DNA of 64,000 bases from Actinomycetes bacterium (GCA_021809105.1 JAKBAM010000006.1:59150-123149), one strand, 5' to 3'; shown: positions 9,443-18,691, numbered from the stretch's first letter. Numbers and translations are program-made. Notes: generated by a model not told the origin, from the sequence alone.

Positions 9443-10426
9443 GTGCCCGTACCGCTGATCGATCCCCACGGCCGCACCGTCAGGGACTTGCGGATCTCGA
9501 TCACCGACCGATGCAACTTCCGATGCACATATTGCATGCCACACGAGGGGATGCAATGGCTGCCGCGTAGCGACATCTTGAGCTATGAGGAGATAGAGCG
9601 AGTGGCTCGGGTGTGCGTCGAGCGCTACGGCTTCGGGAGCATCCGCTTGACCGGCGGGGAGCCGACGGTGCGTGCCCATTTGCCGGTGCTGGTGGGTCGT
9701 CTCGCGGCGCTCGGTGTGGACCTGTCCATGACGACTAACGGAGCCACGCTGGCGGCGTCCGCGGGCGATCTGCGACGTGCCGGGCTCGGTCGGGTGAACA
9801 TCTCCCTCGACAGCCTCCGGTCAGATCGCTTCGCCAAGATCACCGGGCGTGACGCCTTGGACAAGGTCTTGGCCGGGATCGATGCTGCGTTGGCGGCGGG
9901 GTTTGCTCCCGTCAAGATCAACTGCGTGGTCGTGCGTGGTGTCAACCATGACGAGGTTCTGGACCTGGCTGAGCTCGGGCGCAACAAGGGCATCGAGATC
10001 CGGTTCATCGAGTGGATGCCTCTCGATGGGGACGGGCAGTGGAGCCAGAGCCAGGTAGTGCCAGCGGGGGAGATCCTCGCCGAGGTCGGTAGGCGGTGGC
10101 CCCTGGTCGCCGTGGCGCGCGGAGCGGCCCCTGCCGAGCGCTTCGCCTACGCTGATGGCCGGGGCCATGTGGGCATCATCGGAAGCGTCACCGAGCCGTT
10201 TTGCGGCAGCTGTGACCGCGTGCGACTGACCGCCGAAGGGCAGTTGCGCAATTGCCTTTTCGCAGTCCGTGAAGCTGACCTACGCCAGGTGCTGCGCGGT
10301 GGCGGCAGCGACGACGACCTGGCCATGGCCATCGAGGCCGAGGTCGGACGCAAGTGGGCTGGTCACAACATCGGCAACGTGCATTTCATCCGGCCGGCCC
10401 GCTCGATGAGCCAGATCGGCGGGTAG
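9443..10426 (+). CDS. moaA: GTP 3',8-cyclase MoaA
   Basis: This 327-residue radical SAM enzyme catalyses the first step of molybdenum cofactor synthesis, the rearrangement of GTP to 3',8-cyclo-GTP. The radical SAM cluster is CxxxCxxC at C24, C28 and C31 in the ITDRCNFRCTYCMP segment. The second, C-terminal cluster motif is visible as FCGSCDRVRLTAEGQLRNCLF, and the LTGGEPTVR motif binds SAM. The protein ends in GG, as MoaA proteins do. The start is probably the GTG at 9443 (a TTG lies one codon upstream); neither has a strong ribosome site. Confidence 0.95.
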   Translation: MPVPLIDPHGRTVRDLRISITDRCNFRCTYCMPHEGMQWLPRSDILSYEEIERVARVCVERYGFGSIRLTGGEPTVRAHLPVLVGRLAALGVDLSMTTNGATLAASAGDLRRAGLGRVNISLDSLRSDRFAKITGRDALDKVLAGIDAALAAGFAPVKINCVVVRGVNHDEVLDLAELGRNKGIEIRFIEWMPLDGDGQWSQSQVVPAGEILAEVGRRWPLVAVARGAAPAERFAYADGRGHVGIIGSVTEPFCGSCDRVRLTAEGQLRNCLFAVREADLRQVLRGGGSDDDLAMAIEAEVGRKWAGHNIGNVHFIRPARSMSQIGG

Positions 10427-10482
10427 CTCGCTCTGCGGGCGCTCGGGAAAACTGGACGCGGGGCACAACTAGACTCACCCTT

Positions 10483-11061
10483 ATGCCTGACCGCGGCCTG
10501 ACTCACATCGACCCCCTCGGCCGTGCCCGCATGGTTGATGTGACCCCGAAGGAGGCCACGCACAGGCGCGCCATCGCCCGCTGCAAGGTGTTCATGAAGC
10601 AGGAGACCACTTCAAAGGTGGCCAGCAACGCGATGTCCAAGGGCGACGTCCTGGGGGCGGCCCGCATCGCGGGGATCCAGGCAGCCAAGCGGACCGCCGA
10701 CCTGATCCCACTGTGCCACCCCTTGCTGGTCGGCGCCGTGACGATCAACTTCCAGATCGGCGAGAGATACGTGGAGGTCGAAACGCAGGTCGAGACCGTG
10801 GACCGGACCGGCGTAGAGATGGAGGCGATGACCGCGTGCTCCGTATCCGCCCTCACGATCTATGACATGTGCAAGTCCGCCGATCGCTCGATGGTGATTG
10901 GTGAGTTGGCCCTGTGGGAGAAGACGGGCGGCCGGAGCGGGCAGTGGAGGCGACCGGCCGAGAGCCTCGATCAGCCTCTGGTCAACACGCCGCCGTCGAG
11001 CTTCAGCCTCGATGAGGACATCGATGAGCTGATCGGTCACGACGACGACCCACTGGGCTGA
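10483..11061 (+). CDS. moaC: Cyclic pyranopterin monophosphate synthase MoaC
   Basis: This 192-residue protein is MoaC, which converts the MoaA product to cyclic pyranopterin monophosphate. Family motifs are MVDVTPKEATHR at the start, KGDVLGAARIAGIQAAKRT, LIPLCHPLLV and MEAMTACSVSALTIYDMCKS. The last 35 or so residues extend beyond the usual MoaC end and are acidic (DEDIDELIGHDDD). The ATG at 10483 begins the conserved region. The gene follows moaA in the same direction after 56 bases, so the Moco steps are grouped. Confidence 0.95.
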   Translation: MPDRGLTHIDPLGRARMVDVTPKEATHRRAIARCKVFMKQETTSKVASNAMSKGDVLGAARIAGIQAAKRTADLIPLCHPLLVGAVTINFQIGERYVEVETQVETVDRTGVEMEAMTACSVSALTIYDMCKSADRSMVIGELALWEKTGGRSGQWRRPAESLDQPLVNTPPSSFSLDEDIDELIGHDDDPLG

Positions 11062-11254
11062 ACCACATCTCAAATACTGGGACGCCCTGGCGGGTCTTCC
11101 GAGGGCGCACTAGCCTCTGGGAACGATGCTCCTCCGGGGGCTGCCACGAGTAGACGAGCCGGCCGTATGCCACGCGCAGTGGGTATCCACCACTGGCTGT
11201 GCCCAACGGCTTACGGTTCCTGATACCGAAAGCAGGCACAGGAGTTTGACGTTC

Positions 11255-11908
11255 ATGTTGCTGGTCCTGGCACTCGTATGGGGAGCATTCCTTGTGTGGT
11301 GGCTGCGCTCCCGGGCGCAGGGGACTTTCGGTGACTCCGTCGGAACCTTCCGCCGCCACCTCCGGGTGCTGGAGCGCACCGCTCCCTCAACTGTGCGACC
11401 AGCCAACCGGTTGCGAGGCCCGGTGATGGTCCCCGCCTACCGGCCTCCCCCCGGGATCCAGGGTCCTCCCCGGCCGGCCAGCGGTTACGGACGCCGCCCG
11501 ATGGCCGTCGGCGGGGTCGTCGGTAACGACGTCCGGCGCCGCCAAGCGCTCAAGCGGCGTCGCGACGTGCTGTTCGTCTTGCTGGTTGCCGTCGTTGCCA
11601 CTCTCGTCATGGCCGGCGCCACCCGTGCCAGCGCCCTCGTGTTCTTGCAGGTGGTTTCCGATCTAGCCCTGGTCGGCTACATCGGGCTGCTGGTACGCCT
11701 GCGCAACCTGGCTGCGGAGCGTGACCTGAAGCTCTCTTACCTGCCCCCCCAACGCCTCGCGGCAGCCCACGAGCAGGCGCATCTCGATGAGATGCCAGGA
11801 GCCGGCTACGCGGCGGCTCGGCGGCGGTCGAGCGGGCGGGCAATAGCGCACAGCGATCCCTATGGATCCGGCTACGGGCAGCTTGCCATGCGCCGGGCGG
11901 CCAACTAG
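11255..11908 (+). CDS. SepX/GlpR-like membrane protein
   Basis: This 217-residue protein has one hydrophobic segment at its very N-terminus (about residues 1-17) and a second hydrophobic region of two probable helices (about residues 105-150), separated by a basic proline-rich loop. The C-terminus is soluble and rich in Ala, Arg and Tyr. The primary sequence is not diagnostic to my eye. The layout and the gene order galU-moeA-...-membrane protein match the actinobacterial SepX/GlpR receptor of gephyrin-like Glp, a division-associated protein (Rv0996 in the galU-moeA1-rimJ-Rv0996 cluster of Mycobacterium tuberculosis). That assignment is inference. The ATG at 11255 has an AGGAG site at 11240-11244, ten bases upstream. 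Confidence 0.6.
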   Translation: MLLVLALVWGAFLVWWLRSRAQGTFGDSVGTFRRHLRVLERTAPSTVRPANRLRGPVMVPAYRPPPGIQGPPRPASGYGRRPMAVGGVVGNDVRRRQALKRRRDVLFVLLVAVVATLVMAGATRASALVFLQVVSDLALVGYIGLLVRLRNLAAERDLKLSYLPPQRLAAAHEQAHLDEMPGAGYAAARRRSSGRAIAHSDPYGSGYGQLAMRRAAN

Positions 11909-11937
11909 CCCCTGCGCTAGTCTGTGTCCTCCCATAC

Positions 11938-12011
11938 GGGGGTGTAGCTCAGCCCGGAAGAGCGCTACGTTCGCAACGTAGAAGTCGTGGGTTCAAGTCC
12001 CATCACCTCCA
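11938..12011 (+). tRNA. tRNA-Ala (anticodon CGC)
   Basis: The 74-base cloverleaf is complete. The acceptor stem GGGGGTG pairs with CACCTCC and contains the G3-U70 wobble pair, the identity element of alanine tRNA. The D-arm is GCTC/GAGC, the anticodon stem is CTACG/CGTAG with loop TTCGCAA (anticodon CGC), and the T-arm is GTGGG/CCCAT with TTCAAGT. The discriminator base is A and CCA is not encoded. It marks the end of the core-like segment, and everything downstream looks accessory, so it is a plausible integration site. Confidence 0.95.
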
Positions 12012-12038
12012 CCCGTTACCTGGCCGTCTCGCGCCCCT

Positions 12039-12147
12039 CTGCGTAGGGGCAACCCGCTGACGTGCGGTTTCGCGCTCCACTCGATCACCGTCGGGCGTGA
12101 TTGAGGGCAGAATTTGTGGACTCCTGATCAAAACTGCCCTACGCAGC
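12039..12147. repeat. Left imperfect flanking repeat of the restriction-modification module
   Basis: In the gap between tRNA-Ala and the methyltransferase gene lies a roughly 109-base stretch that starts with CTGCGTAGGGG, holds TGCGGTTTCGCGC in the middle and ends with the inverted copy GCCCTACGCAGC. A stretch with the same order of landmarks occurs at 17300-17412, after the restriction gene. Within the rest of the 411-base gap (12012-12422) I see no gene. Confidence 0.55.
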
Positions 12148-12422
12148 GGTAGGCAGCCGAGGTCGCGCCACCCCAGCCGCACGGTGGCCATTCGCGTCTC
12201 GCTGGCCGAGCGGGCGTGGCGGTGCCGTACGCTGCGGTAGCGCAGCTACGGCAGTCGCCCTGATCGGCGTTTGCGGCGGTGAGGGGCCGACCGAGCGGAA
12301 GGCGTACGCATTTCGGCCCCATCCCCGGCGTCCGGATCCGGCGGGCACGCCCGCCGGTCTGGGTTGTCGACGCCTCGTGGATCATCCCGCCTTCGAGCGT
12401 GCGGCAGTAGCTTCGGTGCAGC

Positions 12423-14603
12423 ATGGCACGGATCGACGACCTCCTCCTACGAGTATCCGACTCTCAGCTTCGGGCCGAACTGACGTCGGCCGTCGCTGAG
12501 GTCAGGCGAACCAAGGACTTCGGTCTGGTCTTCGAGTCACATCTACCCGAGACTGGTCGCCTGCCGTCCCATCCGGTCCGCCGAGGCGTCAAGGTGACCG
12601 AGCGGGCCAAGGGCGAAGATTCGCTCTACCTCGTAGCGTCGATCAATGGTCCGACCGCCAAGCTCGTGCCACTGCGAGATGCCGACGGCATCGCCATCCC
12701 AGCTGAGGAGCAGACGCCGGTCGAGCTGTCCCTCACAGAGCTCGTCGTGGTGGCCGAGTTCGGGGACCCGGTCTATCCCGGCCTCAGGTCCGTGGGCTCT
12801 GTCAGGCGTGGCGGCGACAAGCCGGCCCATGTGGTCATCGACGGTGAGAACTACCACGCGCTCGAGGCTCTCCAGTTCACGCACGCTGGCAAGGTTGACT
12901 GCATCTACCTCGATCCGCCGTACAACGCTGGGCGGCGCGACTGGAAGTATAACAACAACTATGTCGACGAGGCCGACATCTATCGGCACTCCAAGTGGCT
13001 CGCTTTCATGGAGCGGCGACTGAAATTGGCGAAAAGGCTTCTGAACCCGGAGAAGTCAGTGCTCATCGTCACCATTGACGAGAAAGAGTATCTCCGGCTC
13101 GGCCTTCTGCTGGAGCAGCTCTTCGAGGGTGCCTACATCGAGATGGTGACGAGCATCATCAGCGCCAAAGGAGCTTATCGCCGAGGCCATTTCTCGCGGG
13201 TGGAGGAGCACATCTTCTTCGTCAGCATCGGCGATGCGGCCGTCCGCCCATGGGTCACCAACATGTTGCCCAGTTACAGAGGAGTCGAAGATGCCGAGGA
13301 GGAGGAGGACGCTGCGGCCGATGACGATCTTGATCCGGATGAAATTGTGCCGGAGCCGATCGAATGGCTCGGTCTGAGACGTCGGGAGCCGTCCAGCGTG
13401 CGTGGCTCACGCCCCAACCAGTTCTACGCGATCTTCGTGAACGAGCAGGACGGCACCCTCCACTCGATCAGCCACCCGATCGATGACGACGTTGACCGCG
13501 AGACAGTCGAGGTTCCCGAGGGCACTGTTGCGCTCTGGCCGCTGAAACCAGATGGCGCCGAGATGTTGTGGGGCCTAACGCCTGACGTGCTCAGGCGTAA
13601 CTGGGCGGAAGGCTGGGCACGCGTCAACAACTGGAAGCCGGCCACGAAGAAAGGGACGGTCCAATATCTCCCAGGCGGCACGATCGACCGGGTCCACTCC
13701 GGTGCGATCACCATCACCGGGCGAGCATCGAACGGTTCGGTCGAAGGCTACGTCACCCCGGACATCACCCGAGGCGTAACGCCTAAGCGAGTCTGGCACT
13801 TGGCGTCGCACAATGCTGAGACGGGTGGGACGAACATCGTCTCGGCCCTTGTGCCCGGACGACGTTTCCCCTACCCCAAGTCGCTCTACGCCGTCGAGGA
13901 CACTGTTCGCTTCGTCGTGGGTGACAAACCGGACGCGGTGGTGCTCGACTTCTTCGGAGGCAGTGGCACCACCGTCCACGCGGTCATGCGGCTGAACCGT
14001 CAGGATCAGGGCAGTCGTCAGTCAATCCTCGTGACCAACAACGAAGTGTCGGAGCGTGAAGCGGCCCGACTGACCGCGGATGGATTCGGACCCGGTGACC
14101 CCGAATGGGAAACCATTGGCATCTTCCAACACGTCACCCGACCGCGGATCGAGGCGGCCGTCACGGGCATGACGCATCGAGGCACGCCTGCCCGGCGCCA
14201 GTATAATTACGTCGACGAGTTCGCGCTGTCCGAGGGGTTCGAGGAGAACGTCGAGTTCTTCGAGCTGACCTACCAGGACGCGGCGGCGATCGAGTTGGAT
14301 CTCGCGTTCGAAGCCATAGCTCCTCTCCTCTGGCTGAGGGCCGGAGCGCAGGGTTCAATGATCACGAGCCACAGCGAAACCGGGTTTGCGTGGACCGATC
14401 GCTACGGCGTGCTGTGGGACACCGACCGCTGGCGAGCCTTCATCTCGGCTGCGCCTGACGCGGCGACGACCGCCTTCATCGTGACGGACTCGGCGACGGC
14501 ATTCACGTCAGTCGTCTCCGAACTCCCGGCAGGCATCGAGCCCGTGCGGCTGTACGAGAACTACCTGACGACGTTCGCAATCAACCAGGTAGAACCAGAT
14601 TGA
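12423..14603 (+). CDS. mod: Type III restriction-modification DNA methyltransferase (Mod)
   Basis: This 726-residue protein is a site-specific adenine DNA methyltransferase of the beta class. The catalytic motif IV (YLDPPYN, about residues 166-172) precedes the SAM-binding motif I (FFGGSGTT, about residue 507), which is the circular order expected of type III Mod subunits. The region between, about 340 residues, includes an acidic linker (DAEEEEDAAADDD) and would hold target-recognition parts. The length is in the upper normal range. The stop overlaps the start of the helicase gene (TTGA), so Mod and Res are translationally coupled. It probably methylates one strand of an asymmetric site; the site cannot be predicted. 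Confidence 0.9.
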   Translation: MARIDDLLLRVSDSQLRAELTSAVAEVRRTKDFGLVFESHLPETGRLPSHPVRRGVKVTERAKGEDSLYLVASINGPTAKLVPLRDADGIAIPAEEQTPVELSLTELVVVAEFGDPVYPGLRSVGSVRRGGDKPAHVVIDGENYHALEALQFTHAGKVDCIYLDPPYNAGRRDWKYNNNYVDEADIYRHSKWLAFMERRLKLAKRLLNPEKSVLIVTIDEKEYLRLGLLLEQLFEGAYIEMVTSIISAKGAYRRGHFSRVEEHIFFVSIGDAAVRPWVTNMLPSYRGVEDAEEEEDAAADDDLDPDEIVPEPIEWLGLRRREPSSVRGSRPNQFYAIFVNEQDGTLHSISHPIDDDVDRETVEVPEGTVALWPLKPDGAEMLWGLTPDVLRRNWAEGWARVNNWKPATKKGTVQYLPGGTIDRVHSGAITITGRASNGSVEGYVTPDITRGVTPKRVWHLASHNAETGGTNIVSALVPGRRFPYPKSLYAVEDTVRFVVGDKPDAVVLDFFGGSGTTVHAVMRLNRQDQGSRQSILVTNNEVSEREAARLTADGFGPGDPEWETIGIFQHVTRPRIEAAVTGMTHRGTPARRQYNYVDEFALSEGFEENVEFFELTYQDAAAIELDLAFEAIAPLLWLRAGAQGSMITSHSETGFAWTDRYGVLWDTDRWRAFISAAPDAATTAFIVTDSATAFTSVVSELPAGIEPVRLYENYLTTFAINQVEPD

Positions 14604-17128
14604 AGTTCGAGCTGATTGACTACCAGCGCGAGGCGGCGTCGGAGGTGCTCAAGCGCTTGTCCCGCGCTCAGAACGACTGGCGAGGCTTTGGCGCTCGTTC
14701 GGCCTTTGCTCTTTCCGCCATGACCGGAGCCGGAAAGACCGTGATCGCTACCGCCGTGATCGAGGCGATGCTGTTCGGCTCGGCGGACCTGGGCATCGAG
14801 GCAGACACGAGGGCGACGTTCCTTTGGGTGACCGATGACCCGGCACTCAACCGGCAGACGCGCAACAAGATGATGGCCGCCTCCGACCTGCTAAGCGGCA
14901 ACCAGTTGGAGATTCTGAACGACGGGCATTTCGAGCCGACCCTCAACCCCGGGAGGGTCTACTTCCTCAACATCCAGCAGTTGGGCAAGAACGCTTCGTT
15001 TGCCAACGTGGCGGGGGACAGCTTCCGGAATAAGACCGGCTGGGAGATCATCGGCGACACCATTAGGTCGGGAACGACCGACCTGTACGTGGTTGTCGAT
15101 GAGGCGCACCGCGGCATGAGGGCTACCACCGAACGGGCTTCCATTGTGCGGCAGATCATCGACGGTCGCCCGGGCCTCAATCCTCCTGCGCCGTCGGTCT
15201 TAGGCATCTCAGCGACCATCGAGCGCTTCAGGACGGCCATGGCCGAGGTCACCGCGCGCACGCTGTACGAACCGGTCGAAGTCCATATCGAACGGGTGCG
15301 GGCGTCAGGTCTCGTCAAAGACCGCATTGAGCTATTCGAACCCGATGAGTCGGGTACGTTCTCGACCACTCTGCTGCGCGAAGCCGTCAGCAAGACGCGG
15401 GAGTCCGATGACTTGTGGGCGGCCTACGCGGTAGCGGAGAACGAACCCCGCGTCCTACCGATCTTGGTGATCCAAGTGCCGGATAAGGCGAGCGATGCCG
15501 GCCTCGCCGAACTCGTGACGGTGGTCGACCAGGAATGGCCGGGTCTCGGCAAGTATTCGGTGGTCAACGTCTTCGGCGAGCACACCGACTTCGTGGTCGG
15601 CACCCGTACCGTGCGCTATGTAGCGCCCGAGACGATCGAGGACAACCAGCATGTTCGCGTGGTGCTCGCCAAAGAAGCGATCTCGACGGGGTGGGACTGC
15701 CCGCGGGCCGAAGTCCTCTACAGCGAACGTCCAGCCTCGGATGCCACCCACATTGCCCAGGTGGTCGGCCGCATGGTGCGCCAGCCCCTGGCTCGCCGCA
15801 TCACGACGGACGACTCGCTGAACTCGGTTTGGTGCTACCTGCCCAGGTTCAAGATGAGCGCCCTTTCGGCGATCGTCACCGAACTCAACGCTCCCGGTGA
15901 GGTCGGCTCGGCGGCCGAAGTAGTCATCCACGCGGCACTGTTCGAACGCAACATCAAGCTCGACCCTGCTGTGTTCGAGGTCATCGAGTCGGCACCTTGT
16001 CTCCCCGCTCCAAACCCGCTGGCCAATCCGATCCGTCGCGCCAAGGCCCTCGCCAAACTGTTGACGGACGACTCCCGCGAACCTGCGCTCCTGCCCGGGG
16101 CTGGAGGCGAGCTGACCGAGAAGCTCAATAACCGGTTCGCCGGTCTGATGGTCGAGCATTCCGGGCTGGTTGCCAAGAACGTCGACGATATCGAGACCAT
16201 GCAGGGCCGACACACCATCTACGGGTTCGAATCCGCAGACGCCAAGGCTGTGCCCCGCACCATCGCGACGGCAGCCCGCGACATAGACCGGGACACTCGG
16301 CGCATCGTCGCCAGCGTCAAAGAGGGCGTCGCCAAGGACTACCTGAAGCACGTGGTCGATACTGCCGACTCCGGGGTCGACATCCTTGCCGAGCGCACCA
16401 AGCTGGCGGCGCTCATCCGCGTGCCCGAAGTGATCGACTCGATTCAGGCAGCTGCGAACGACTGGGTAGTCGAACAGCTGGGCAAGTTCCGAGTACCGAT
16501 TAAGCACAGCACCGGCGCCACTAAGGAGGCGTTCCTGCGGGTACAGGGACAGACCACCGCCCCTGAGCCGGTCAGCATCGAACTGCCCACCACCCTCAGG
16601 GCCAGTACCCGCGAGTCGAACGCCGAAGACGCACCGACTCTACCGACCTTCCCGAAACACCTATTCGTCAACAAGGAGGGTGTCTTTCCGGTCAAGCTCA
16701 ACTCGTGGGAAACGACCGTCCTCAAGACCGAGATCAGCCGTAAGGAATTCATTGCTTGGTACCGCAACCCGTCGCGAGCCACGGTGTCGGCTCACCGCAT
16801 CGGCTATCAGACGGGCGATGACGACTGGGCGTCCCTGCAGGTTGACTTTCTGATCGTGTCTGGCCTCCCAGGAGGCAAGCTTGGCGTCTCGCTGATTGAC
16901 CCGCACGGCGACCACCTGGCCGACGCCGTGCCGAAGCTCAAGGGGCTGGCGTCGTTTGCCCAAGAGTACGGCAACCAGTTCGTTCGCATCGAGTCGATCG
17001 CTGAGGTCGAGGGCGACTTGCGTGTCCTGGATCTCCTGCGCGACGAAGTGCGCGAGGCCATCGAGTCCTATTCGGGCGCTCAGGCCACGCCACTTTACGA
17101 AGGTCCAGTCGCGGTGAGCTATGTGTGA
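14600..17128 (+). CDS. res: Type III restriction enzyme helicase subunit (Res)
   Basis: This 842-residue SF2 helicase/translocase is the restriction partner of Mod. It shows a Q-motif-like DYQREA start, Walker A as MTGAGKT near residue 40, DEAH near residue 168, a GISAT motif III near residue 201, and motif VI as VGRMVRQP near residue 392. The C-terminal region is where Res proteins carry a PD-(D/E)xK nuclease. Here a VDFLIV strand is followed by SLIDPHGDHLADAVPK rather than a clear ExK, so the nuclease centre is atypical. The start is the TTG at 14600, overlapping the mod stop. Confidence 0.85.
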   Translation: MKFELIDYQREAASEVLKRLSRAQNDWRGFGARSAFALSAMTGAGKTVIATAVIEAMLFGSADLGIEADTRATFLWVTDDPALNRQTRNKMMAASDLLSGNQLEILNDGHFEPTLNPGRVYFLNIQQLGKNASFANVAGDSFRNKTGWEIIGDTIRSGTTDLYVVVDEAHRGMRATTERASIVRQIIDGRPGLNPPAPSVLGISATIERFRTAMAEVTARTLYEPVEVHIERVRASGLVKDRIELFEPDESGTFSTTLLREAVSKTRESDDLWAAYAVAENEPRVLPILVIQVPDKASDAGLAELVTVVDQEWPGLGKYSVVNVFGEHTDFVVGTRTVRYVAPETIEDNQHVRVVLAKEAISTGWDCPRAEVLYSERPASDATHIAQVVGRMVRQPLARRITTDDSLNSVWCYLPRFKMSALSAIVTELNAPGEVGSAAEVVIHAALFERNIKLDPAVFEVIESAPCLPAPNPLANPIRRAKALAKLLTDDSREPALLPGAGGELTEKLNNRFAGLMVEHSGLVAKNVDDIETMQGRHTIYGFESADAKAVPRTIATAARDIDRDTRRIVASVKEGVAKDYLKHVVDTADSGVDILAERTKLAALIRVPEVIDSIQAAANDWVVEQLGKFRVPIKHSTGATKEAFLRVQGQTTAPEPVSIELPTTLRASTRESNAEDAPTLPTFPKHLFVNKEGVFPVKLNSWETTVLKTEISRKEFIAWYRNPSRATVSAHRIGYQTGDDDWASLQVDFLIVSGLPGGKLGVSLIDPHGDHLADAVPKLKGLASFAQEYGNQFVRIESIAEVEGDLRVLDLLRDEVREAIESYSGAQATPLYEGPVAVSYV

Positions 17129-17227
17129 GACCGAGCAGTCGTCCGGCTCGTAACTTCGTGATCGGCGGATCAGTGTTTTCCCCCGCCACCATCGGTTGCC
17201 GATTTTGGCTGCCTCTTGCATACGCAC

Positions 17228-17261
17228 AAGCCGCTGACCAGCATGTTTGGGTCGGCGGCTT
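17228..17261 (+). terminator. Probable transcription terminator after the restriction-modification pair
   Basis: An 11-bp stem (AAGCCGCTGAC with GTCGGCGGCTT, one G-U pair) encloses a 12-base loop and is followed by GTCGTTTAT. It lies 100 bases after the res stop codon. The T-tract is short, so intrinsic termination is likely but not certain. Confidence 0.65.
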
Positions 17262-17299
17262 GTCGTTTATGGGGCGAGTTTGTGGGGTCCTACTCAACT

Positions 17300-17412
17300 C
17301 CTGCGTAGGGCAAAAAGGCGGTGCGCCAGGGCACGGGCGGGGCGACACGCTGCGGTTTCGCGCCTCGAGGCAGGCGGTGTTCGAGCGCTGCCCAGGGCGT
17401 GCCCTATGCAGC
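17300..17412. repeat. Right imperfect flanking repeat of the restriction-modification module
   Basis: The stretch starts with CTGCGTAGGGC, carries TGCGGTTTCGCGC and ends with GCCCTATGCAGC, matching the landmarks and near-equal length of the copy at 12039-12147. Just before each stretch or within it the series TTTGTGG...TCCT...AACT also recurs. Identity between landmarks is low. Confidence 0.5.
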
Positions 17413-17855
17413 GCCATGCAGCCGCCCTACTCAACGGCGCTCGGAGCTATCGGCACCTCGGGGCGCTGATCGTGCTGCTGACCGGCGATCTGGCGGCCAT
17501 CGCCGCCGGTCGCTGTTGCCGCCGCCGGCCGTAGTTGGTTGAGTGCTGCGCACGACCACAGTGTGGCCGGATCGACATCGCGACGCCGATTTTCGGAGTC
17601 GCCCCCACATCCACCGCGGGTGCCCCGAATAGGGGAGGGGCGCGGGAAACGTCACCGGGCGGATGTTACGGGAACGGCCGGGACCGGGGCGTGTTCGGCT
17701 TGGATGGTGATCGTCGAGGGTTCCCTTCCGTACGCAGCATCCGCTTGGCGTGGTGGTCAGCCGGCCGCGGTGTGGCCTGACCGATGATTGCGCCGCGCCG
17801 CGCCGCGCCGTACTGGTCTGGACGCCGAAATGCCGACTCGTGGGAGGCTGACCTC
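17413..17855. other. Intergenic stretch without a recognisable gene
   Basis: About 440 bases follow the right flanking repeat. Short open frames exist on both strands but none resembles a protein family. The sequence just before the next start (17842-17847, GGGAGG) is a ribosome binding site for the dihydrofolate reductase-like gene. Confidence 0.5.
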
Positions 17856-18419
17856 ATGCGGAGGCTGACCTTTGGGATGAACCTGAGTCTGGACGGCTAC
17901 ATCGCTGCGCCCGGCGACGACCTCGGCTGGAGCGTGCCGTGCGACGAGCTGTTCCAGTGGTGGTCCGACCGAGTGGGGACGACGGATCTGGCGCTGTATG
18001 GACGCAAACTGTGGGAGACGATGAGCTCCTACTGGCCGACCGCCGACCAGCAGCCCGGCGCCACACCGGCGGAGATCGAGTTCGCCCGCCGCTGGCAGGA
18101 CATGGCAAAGGTGGTGTTCTCCTCGACGACCCGCGCGGTCGACTGGAACACCCGCCTGGTCACTGGCGACGCTGTCACCGAGATCACCCGGCTCAAGGCC
18201 GAGGATGGCGGTCCCATGGACATCGGCGGCGCCACCCTCGCCGCAGCGGCCATGCGGGCCGGGCTGATCGACGAGTACGTGCTGGCCACCGCACCGGTCT
18301 TGGTGGGTGGCGGCACGCCGTTCTTCACGGCACTGGACAACTGGGTGAACCTGAACCTGGTGGAGACCCGGACGTTCACCGGCGGCGTGGTCCTGACCAG
18401 GTACGAGACCAGGCGCTGA
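17856..18419 (+). CDS. Dihydrofolate reductase/RibD C-terminal domain family protein
   Basis: This 187-residue protein starts MRRLTFGMNLSLDGYIAAPGDDLGW, the standard opening of the small RibD-C/dihydrofolate reductase family found in many actinobacteria. The central LALYGRKLWETMSSYW and the later IGGATLAAAAMRAGLIDEYVL pattern are also characteristic, as is the TRYETR end. The family binds NADPH-like cofactors; most members have no defined substrate and are not true folate enzymes. The ATG at 17856 has a GGGAGG site nine bases upstream. Confidence 0.9.
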   Translation: MRRLTFGMNLSLDGYIAAPGDDLGWSVPCDELFQWWSDRVGTTDLALYGRKLWETMSSYWPTADQQPGATPAEIEFARRWQDMAKVVFSSTTRAVDWNTRLVTGDAVTEITRLKAEDGGPMDIGGATLAAAAMRAGLIDEYVLATAPVLVGGGTPFFTALDNWVNLNLVETRTFTGGVVLTRYETRR

Positions 18420-18424
18420 ATATC

Positions 18425-18691
18425 CGACCTGCGGATCGGCGCGGGCTTTGGGCCACCCAAGGATCCCCTCGACGGCTTCTGGCACCTCTTCGTTCGCGCT
18501 GGACGCTGGCGGTTCGACCCAGACCCTGCCGATCGTGTGGTCGCCGTCATGGACTTGACGACCGAGCAGGCGTGGCGGCTGCTCACCAACAATCTGCGCG
18601 GCGAAGCGGGCGTTGACCTGGGGATGTCGGGGATGAGGGCATCATCGAGGCGCTCCTCGTGACCCGGGCAGTCATTGGCGTGCCCAAGTGA
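18425..18691 (+). pseudogene. Remnant of a maleylpyruvate isomerase-type (MDMPI) C-terminal domain
   Basis: The frame reads a weak FWHLFVRAGRWRFDP, then ADRVVAVMDLTTEQAWRLLTNNL. After a shift of frame near 18628 it reads GDEGIIEALLVTRAVIGVPK and stops at 18691. This pattern (a W-x-F strand, a T-E-x-AWRL helix, then G-D-x-x-x-x-ALL-x-x-x-AVIG) is the C-terminal half of mycothiol-dependent maleylpyruvate isomerase-like proteins. There is no start and one frameshift, so it is a decayed fragment. An intact relative of the N-terminal family lies 135 bases downstream. Confidence 0.55.
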
